Source of the DNA: Eledone cirrhosa
Lineage: Eukaryota; Mollusca; Cephalopoda; Octopoda; Eledonidae
Direction: 5' to 3'
Assembly (NCBI GenBank): GCA_964016885.1
Contig: OZ024740.1
Coordinates: forward strand, 7,708,450-7,772,449
Length of the DNA: 64,000 bases
Positions 56,950-64,000 of this stretch are shown here, piece by piece; position 1 is the stretch's first letter; each line of letters opens with the position of its first letter. A model generated the notes under the pieces. It saw only the letters and a list, made by a program, of their open reading frames with translations. It was not told where the DNA came from and did not search any database. Both the position numbers and the translations under genes were made by a program.

Positions 56950-59900
56950 TTGGTATATCAGGTTCGATTGGTATATCAGTTTTGATTGGTACATCAGTTT
57001 CGATTGGTATATCAGTTTCCATTAGTATGTCAGTTTCTATTGGTATATCAGTTTCGATTGGTATATCAGTTTCAATTTGTATGTCAGTTTCTATTGGTAT
57101 ATCAGTTCCTGTTGGGATGTCAGTTTCGATTGGTATATCAGTTTCGATTGGTAATATCAGATCCTATTGCTATATCAGTTTCTATTGGTATATCAGTTTC
57201 GATTGGTATATCAGTTTCGATTGGTATACCAGTTTCGATTGGTATATCTGTTTCGATTAGTATGTCCGTTTCTATTGGTATATCAGTTTCGATTGTTATA
57301 CATGTTTCGATTGGCATGTCAATTTCTATTGGTAGATCAGTTTTGATTGGTATGTTAGTTACTATTGGTATGTCAGTTTCGATAGGTATGTTAGTCCTCG
57401 ATTTGTATGTCAGTTTCTATTGGTATATCTGTTTCGATGGGTATGTCAGTTTCGATTGGTATGTCAGTTTCTATTGGTATATCAGCTTCGATTGGTATAT
57501 CCGTTTAGATTAGTATGTCAGTTTCTATTGGTATGTCAGTTTCGGTCAGTATAACAGTTTCTATTGGTATGTCAGTTTCTATTGGTATATCAGTTTCGAT
57601 TGGCAAAGCAATTCCGATTGGTATATCAGTTTCGATTGGTATGTCAGTTTCCATTGGTATATCAGTTTCGATTGGTATGTCAGTTTCGATTGGTATATCA
57701 GTTTCGATTGGTATGTCAGTTTCTATTGGTATATTAGATTCTATTGGTATGTCACTTTCGATCGTTATGTCAGTTTCAATTGGTATATCAGTTTCTATTG
57801 GTATGACAGTTTCGATTGGTATATCAGTTTCGATTGGTATGTCAGTTTCGATTGTTATGTCAGTTTCGATTGGTATGTCAGTTTCGTTTAGTATGTAAGT
57901 TTCCATTGGTATGTTAATTTCGATTGGTATATCAGTTTTGATTAGTATGTCAGTTTCTATTGGTATATCAGTTTCGATTGGTATATCAGTTTCGACTGGT
58001 ATATCAGTTTCGATTGGTATATCAGTTTCGTTTGCTATATCAGTTTCGACTGGTATGTCAGTTTCGATTGGTATATCAGGTTCGATTGGTATATCAGTTT
58101 TGATTGGTATATCAGTTTCAATTGGTATATCAGTTTCCATTAGTATGTCAGTTTCTATTGGTTTATCAGTTCCTGTTGGGATGTCAGTTTCGATTGGTAT
58201 ATCACTTTCGATTGGTATATCAGATCCTATTGCTATATCAGTTTCCATTGGTATGTCTGTTTCGATTGGTATGTAAGTGTCGATTGGTATGTCAGTTTCG
58301 ATTGGTATATCAGTTTCTATTGATATATCAGTTTAGATTGGTATGTCAGTTTCGATTCGTATGTCAGTTTCGATTGGTATATTAGTTTCGATTGGTATGT
58401 CAGTTTATATTGGTATATTAGTTTCTATTGGTATGTCAGTTTCGATAGGTATGTCAATTTCTGTTGGTATATCAGTTTCGATTGGTATGTTAGTTTCGAT
58501 CGTATGTCAGTTTCGATTGGTATATCAGTTTCTATTGGTATGACAGTTTCGATTGGTATATCAGTTTCGATTGGTATGTCAGTTTCGACTGTTATGTCAG
58601 TTTCGATTGGTATGTCAGTTTCGTTTAGTATGTAAGTTTCCATTGGTATGTTAATTTCGATTGGTATATCTGTTTTGATTAGTATGTCAGTTTCTATTGT
58701 TATATCAGTTTCGATTGGTATATCAGTTTCGACTGGTATATCAGTTTCGATTGGTATATCAGTTTCGATTGGTATATCAGTTTCGACTGGTATGTCAGTT
58801 TCGATTGGTATATCAGGTTCGATTGGTATATCAATTGTGATTGGTATATCAGTTTCGATTGGTATATCAGTTTCCATCAGTATGTCAGTTTCTATTGGTA
58901 TATCAGTTTCGATTGGTATATCAGTTTCAAATTGTATGTCAGTTTCTATTGGTATATCAGTTCCTGTTGGGATGTCAGTTTCGATTGGTATATCAGTTTC
59001 GATTGGATTATCAGATCCTATTGTTATATCAGTTTCTATTGGTATGTCAGTTTCGATTATTATATCAGTGAATATTGGTATGTCAGTTTCGATTGGTATG
59101 TCAATTTCGATTGGTATATCAGTTTTTATTGGTATGTCAGTTTCTATTGATAAATCAGCTTTGATTGGTATATCAGTTTAGATTAGTATGTCAGTTTCTA
59201 TTGGTATGTCAGTTTTGGTCAGTATATCAGTTTCTATTGGTATGTCAGTTTCGATTGCTATGTCAGTTTGAATTGGTACATCAGTTTCGATTGGTATGTC
59301 AGTTTCGATTAGTATATCAGTTTCTATTGGTATGTCAGTTTGGATTGGTATGTCAGTCTGGATTGGTATATCAGTTTCGATTGTTATATCAGTTTCTATT
59401 GGTATGTAAGTTTCTATTGGTATATCAGTTTCTATTGGTATGTCAGTTCCGATTGGTATGTCAGTTTCGATTGTTATGTCAATTTCGATTGGTATAACTG
59501 TTTCGATTAGTATGTCCGTTTCTATTGGTATATCAGTTTCGATTGTTATATATGTTTCGATTGGTATGTCAATTTCTATTGGTAGATCAGTTTTGATTGG
59601 TATGTTAGTTACTATTGGTATATCAGTTTCGATTAGTATATCAGTTTCTATTGGTATGTCAGTTTCGATTCGTATGTTAGTCCTCGATTTGTATGTCAGT
59701 TTCTATTGGTATATCTGTTTCGATGGGTATGTCACTTTCGATTGGTATATCAGTTTCTATTGGTATATCAGCTTCGATTGGTATATCCGTTTAGATTAGT
59801 ATGTCAGTTTCTATTGGTATGTCAGTTTCGGTCAGTATAACAGTTTCTATTGGTATGTCAGTTTCGATTGGTATGTCAGTTTCTATTGGTATATCAGTTT

Positions 59901-60425
59901 CGATTGGCAAAGCAATTCCGATTGGTATGTCAGTTTCGATTGGTATGTCAGTTTCCATTTGTATATCAGTTTCGATTGGTATGTCAGTTTCGATTGGTAT
60001 ATCAGTTTCGATTGGTATGTCAGTTTCTATTGGTATATTAGTTTCTATTGGTATGTCAGTTTCGATAGGAATGTCAGTTTCTATTGGTATATCAGTTTCG
60101 ATTGGTATGTTAGTTTCGATCGTTATGTCAGTTTCGATTGGTATACCAGTTTCTATTGGTATGACAGTTTCGATTGGTATATCAGTTTCGATTGGTATGT
60201 CAGTTTCGATTGTTATGTCAGTTTCGATTGGTATGTCAGTTTCGTTTAGTATGTAAGTTTTCATTGGTATGTTAATTTCGTTTGGTATATCAGTTTTGAT
60301 TAGTATGTCAGTTTCTATTGGTATATCAGTTTCGATTGGTATATCAGTTTCAACTGGTATATCAGTTTCGATTGGTATATCAGTTTCGATTGGTATATCA
60401 GTTTCGACTGGTATGTCAGTTTCGA
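56950..60425 (+). repeat. Domain E 3,476-bp HOR, copy 1
   Basis: This matches the following copy at a constant offset of 3,476 bp (193 monomers plus 2 bases) with only a few visible differences, for example near 56991, 58112 and 58380. It contains two related halves, with corresponding blocks at 57515 and 59801 (2,286 bp = 127 monomers apart). It carries five register indels: near 57153 (+1), 57391 (+1), 58500 (-1), 59677 (+1) and, in the overlap with copy 2 order, 60629 (+1). Confidence 0.9.
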
Positions 60426-63400
60426 TTGGTATATCAGGTTCGATTGGTATATCAGTTTTGATTGGTATATCAGTTTCGATTGGTATATCAGTTTCCATTA
60501 GTATGTCAGTTTCTATTGGTATATCAGTTTCGATTGGTATATCAGTTTCAATTTGTATGTCAGTTTCTATTGGTATATCAGTTCCTGTTGGGATGTCAGT
60601 TTCGATTGGTATATCAGTTTCGATTGGTAATATCAGATCCTATTGCTATATCAGTTTCTATTGGTATATCAGTTTCGATTGGTATATCAGTTTCGATTGG
60701 TATACCAGTTTCGATTGGTATATCTGTTTCGATTAGTATGTCCGTTTCTATTGGTATATCAGTTTCGATTGTTATACATGTTTCGATTGGCATGTCAATT
60801 TCTATTGGTAGATCAGTTTTGATTGGTATGTTAGTTACTATTGGTATGTCAGTTTCGATAGGTATGTTAGTCCTCGATTTGTATGTCAGTTTCTATTGGT
60901 ATATCTGTTTCGATGGGTATGTCAGTTTCGATTGGTATGTCAGTTTCTATTGGTATATCAGCTTCGATTGGTATATCCGTTTAGATTAGTATGTCAGTTT
61001 CTATTGGTATGTCAGTTTCGGTCAGTATAACAGTTTCTATTGGTATGTCAGTTTCTATTGGTATATCAGTTTCGATTGGCAAAGCAATTCCGATTGGTAT
61101 ATCAGTTTCGATTGGTATGTCAGTTTCCATTGGTATATCAGTTTCGATTGGTATGTCAGTTTCGATTGGTATATCAGTTTCGATTGGTATGTCAGTTTCT
61201 ATTGGTATATTAGATTCTATTGGTATGTCACTTTCGATCGTTATGTCAGTTTCAATTGGTATATCAGTTTCTATTGGTATGACAGTTTCGATTGGTATAT
61301 CAGTTTCGATTGGTATGTCAGTTTCGATTGTTATGTCAGTTTCGATTGGTATGTCAGTTTCGTTTAGTATGTAAGTTTCCATTGGTATGTTAATTTCGAT
61401 TGGTATATCAGTTTTGATTAGTATGTCAGTTTCTATTGGTATATCAGTTTCGATTGGTATATCAGTTTCGACTGGTATATCAGTTTCGATTGGTATATCA
61501 GTTTCGTTTGCTATATCAGTTTCGACTGGTATGTCAGTTTCGATTGGTATATCAGGTTCGATTGGTATATCAGTTTTGATTGGTATATCAGTTTCGATTG
61601 GTATATCAGTTTCCATTAGTATGTCAGTTTCTATTGGTTTATCAGTTCCTGTTGGGATGTCAGTTTCGATTGGTATATCACTTTCGATTGGTATATCAGA
61701 TCCTATTGCTATATCAGTTTCCATTGGTATGTCTGTTTCGATTGGTATGTAAGTGTCGATTGGTATGTCAGTTTCGATTGGTATATCAGTTTCTATTGAT
61801 ATATCAGTTTAGATTGGTATGTCAGTTTCGATTCGTATGTCAGTTTCGATTGGTATATCAGTTTCGATTGGTATGTCAGTTTATATTGGTATATTAGTTT
61901 CTATTGGTATGTCAGTTTCGATAGGTATGTCAATTTCTGTTGGTATATCAGTTTCGATTGGTATGTTAGTTTCGATCGTATGTCAGTTTCGATTGGTATA
62001 TCAGTTTCTATTGGTATGACAGTTTCGATTGGTATATCAGTTTCGATTGGTATGTCAGTTTCGACTGTTATGTCAGTTTCGATTGGTATGTCAGTTTCGT
62101 TTAGTATGTAAGTTTCCATTGGTATGTTAATTTCGATTGGTATATCTGTTTTGATTAGTATGTCAGTTTCTATTGTTATATCAGTTTCGATTGGTATATC
62201 AGTTTCGACTGGTATATCAGTTTCGATTGGTATATCAGTTTCGATTGGTATATCAGTTTCGACTGGTATGTCAGTTTCGATTGGTATATCAGGTTCGATT
62301 GGTATATCAATTGTGATTGGTATATCAGTTTCGATTGGTATATCAGTTTCCATCAGTATGTCAGTTTCTATTGGTATATCAGTTTCGATTGGTATATCAG
62401 TTTCAAATTGTATGTCAGTTTCTATTGGTATATCAGTTCCTGTTGGGATGTCAGTTTCGATTGGTATATCAGTTTCGATTGGATTATCAGATCCTATTGT
62501 TATATCAGTTTCTATTGGTATGTCAGTTTCGATTATTATATCAGTGAATATTGGTATGTCAGTTTCGATTGGTATGTCAATTTCGATTGGTATATCAGTT
62601 TTTATTGGTATGTCAGTTTCTATTGATAAATCAGCTTTGATTGGTATATCAGTTTAGATTAGTATGTCAGTTTCTATTGGTATGTCAGTTTTGGTCAGTA
62701 TATCAGTTTCTATTGGTATGTCAGTTTCGATTGCTATGTCAGTTTGAATTGGTACATCAGTTTCGATTGGTATGTCAGTTTCGATTAGTATATCAGTTTC
62801 TATTGGTATGTCAGTTTGGATTGGTATGTCAGTCTGGATTGGTATATCAGTTTCGATTGTTATATCAGTTTCTATTGGTATGTAAGTTTCTATTGGTATA
62901 TCAGTTTCTATTGGTATGTCAGTTCCGATTGGTATGTCAGTTTCGATTGTTATGTCAATTTCGATTGGTATAACTGTTTCGATTAGTATGTCCGTTTCTA
63001 TTGGTATATCAGTTTCGATTGTTATATATGTTTCGATTGGTATGTCAATTTCTATTGGTAGATCAGTTTTGATTGGTATGTTAGTTACTATTGGTATATC
63101 AGTTTCGATTAGTATATCAGTTTCTATTGGTATGTCAGTTTCGATTCGTATGTTAGTCCTCGATTTGTATGTCAGTTTCTATTGGTATATCTGTTTCGAT
63201 GGGTATGTCACTTTCGATTGGTATATCAGTTTCTATTGGTATATCAGCTTCGATTGGTATATCCGTTTAGATTAGTATGTCAGTTTCTATTGGTATGTCA
63301 GTTTCGGTCAGTATAACAGTTTCTATTGGTATGTCAGTTTCGATTGGTATGTCAGTTTCTATTGGTATATCAGTTTCGATTGGCAAAGCAATTCCGATTG

Positions 63401-63901
63401 GTATGTCAGTTTCGATTGGTATGTCAGTTTCCATTTGTATATCAGTTTCGATTGGTATGTCAGTTTCGATTGGTATATCAGTTTCGATTGGTATGTCAGT
63501 TTCTATTGGTATATTAGTTTCTATTGGTATGTCAGTTTCGATAGGAATGTCAGTTTCTATTGGTATATCAGTTTCGATTGGTATGTTAGTTTCGATCGTT
63601 ATGTCAGTTTCGATTGGTATATCAGTTTCTATTGGTATGACAGTTTCGATTGGTATATCAGTTTCGATTGGTATGTCAGTTTCGATTGTTATGTCAGTTT
63701 CGATTGGTATGTCAGTTTCGTTTAGTATGTAAGTTTTCATTGGTATGTTAATTTCGTTTGGTATATCAGTTTTGATTAGTATGTCAGTTTCTATTGGTAT
63801 ATCAGTTTCGATTGGTATATCAGTTTCAACTGGTATATCAGTTTCGATTGGTATATCAGTTTCGATTGGTATATCAGTTTCGACTGGTATGTCAGTTTCG
63901 A
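60426..63901 (+). repeat. Domain E 3,476-bp HOR, copy 2
   Basis: This is a near-identical tandem copy. All register indels of copy 1 recur at the expected positions (60629, 60867, 61976, 63153). Landmarks GGCAAAGCAATTCCG are at 61078 and 63382, exactly 3,476 bp after 57602 and 59906. The shared indels and near identity indicate a very recent amplification. Confidence 0.9.
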
Positions 63902-64000
63902 TTGGTATATCAGGTTCGATTGGTATATCAGTTTTGATTGGTATATCAGTTTCGATTGGTATATCAGTTTCCATTAGTATGTCAGTTTCTATTGGTATAT
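63902..64000 (+). repeat. Domain E 3,476-bp HOR, start of copy 3 (cut by window)
   Basis: The last 99 bp repeat the start of copies 1 and 2 (GGTTCGATTGG at 63913, after 56961 and 60437). The tandem series therefore goes on beyond the window. Confidence 0.8.

Larger units (their letters stand above)
1..64000 (+). repeat. 18-bp satellite array filling the whole window
   Basis: Every stretch reads as a variant of TCAGTTTCGATTGGTATR (R is A or G in roughly equal use), repeated head to tail about 3,555 times. I saw no monomer in reverse orientation and no insertion of unrelated sequence. Frequent variants within a monomer are G9 to T (TTTCTATT), C8 to T (TTTTGATT), G9 to A (TTTCAATT), T12 to A, G13 to A, T or C, G14 to T or C, G4 to A, T or C, and T5 to A. 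The consensus is about 33-39% GC and strongly strand-asymmetric, with 12-13 of 18 bases G or T on the + strand. The array is open at both ends of the window, so its full size is unknown. This is a classical tandem satellite of a eukaryotic genome. Its chromosomal role cannot be read from the sequence. Confidence 0.98.

Noticed and set aside
1..64000. Giant repetitive protein gene(s), such as an adhesin or silk-like protein, on either strand
   Set aside because: Open frames overlap on both strands and in several frames at once, are cut by stops and by single-base indels, start at chance ATGs, and have no unique N- or C-terminal part. Repeat length divisible by three explains them.
1..64000. 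CRISPR array
   Set aside because: The 18-bp repeats are directly adjacent with no spacers and grade into variants of one another; there is no leader or cas gene.
1..64000. CENP-B box in the monomer (TTTCG...TTGG resembles its first half)
   Set aside because: The required CGGG half is missing and the spacing does not fit. The likeness is limited to TTCG followed by TTGG.
1..64000. Telomere repeat
   Set aside because: The monomer is 18 bp with no short G-run motif such as TTAGGG, TTAGG or TTTAGGG in tandem.
1..64000. Strict 36-bp dimer made of alternating ...TATG and ...TATA monomers
   Set aside because: The two endings often alternate, but runs of two to five of the same kind are common throughout, so no fixed dimer exists.
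1..64000. TATA boxes, promoters or terminators (GGTATATC recurs hundreds of times)
   Set aside because: The string is part of the monomer and recurs without any gene to serve. No hairpin followed by a T-run was seen.
1..64000. tRNA, rRNA or small RNA genes
   Set aside because: No stretch departs from the 18-bp satellite long enough to hold one.

Overview
The window is satellite DNA from end to end. I found no gene, RNA gene, transposon or other unique sequence anywhere in it. All of it is built from one 18-bp monomer with consensus TCAGTTTCGATTGGTATR, about 3,555 copies, all head to tail in the same orientation. The array runs off both ends of the window. An uninterrupted array of this size points to a eukaryotic chromosome (heterochromatin, pericentromere, subtelomere or an expanded intergenic satellite), not to a bacterium or virus. 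Nothing here allows a species or lineage to be named.

The array has a second level of order. Variant monomers recur in fixed orders, which defines higher-order repeats (HORs), and these fall into five successive domains. Domain A (1 to about 16.8 kb) has a long unit with offsets of about 6.3 and 5.7 kb. Domain B (about 16.8 to 20.2 kb) has a 1.93-1.94-kb unit and a 108-bp six-monomer subarray. Domain C (about 20.2 to 36.4 kb) ends in two nearly identical 5.5-kb tandem copies, each with an internal 882-bp duplication. A mosaic stretch (36.4-40.5 kb) joins pieces of several families. Domain D (about 40.5 to 53.7 kb) has a segment of about 5.3 kb repeated 7.9 kb downstream, with a 936-bp duplication between the copies. 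Domain E (about 53.7 to 64 kb) has a 3,476-bp unit in two complete copies plus the start of a third.

The 18-bp register is very well kept. I count about 19 register-shifting 1-2-bp indels in 64 kb, and only about ten are independent because the rest are copies carried by the HORs. Since 18 is a multiple of 3 and the monomer has a stop in only one of six frames, very long open frames arise on both strands: hexapeptides MSVSIG, VCQFRL and YVSFDW on +, and IPIETD and YQSKLT on -. I judge these to be by-products of the repeat and annotate no protein-coding gene. No system of interacting genes can be described. The points of interest are the architecture and history of the array, its retained CpG, a linked AT-rich two-monomer variant found in all domains, and the placement of the variable positions relative to the open frames. 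All identity and difference statements come from reading by eye and from matching landmark positions.
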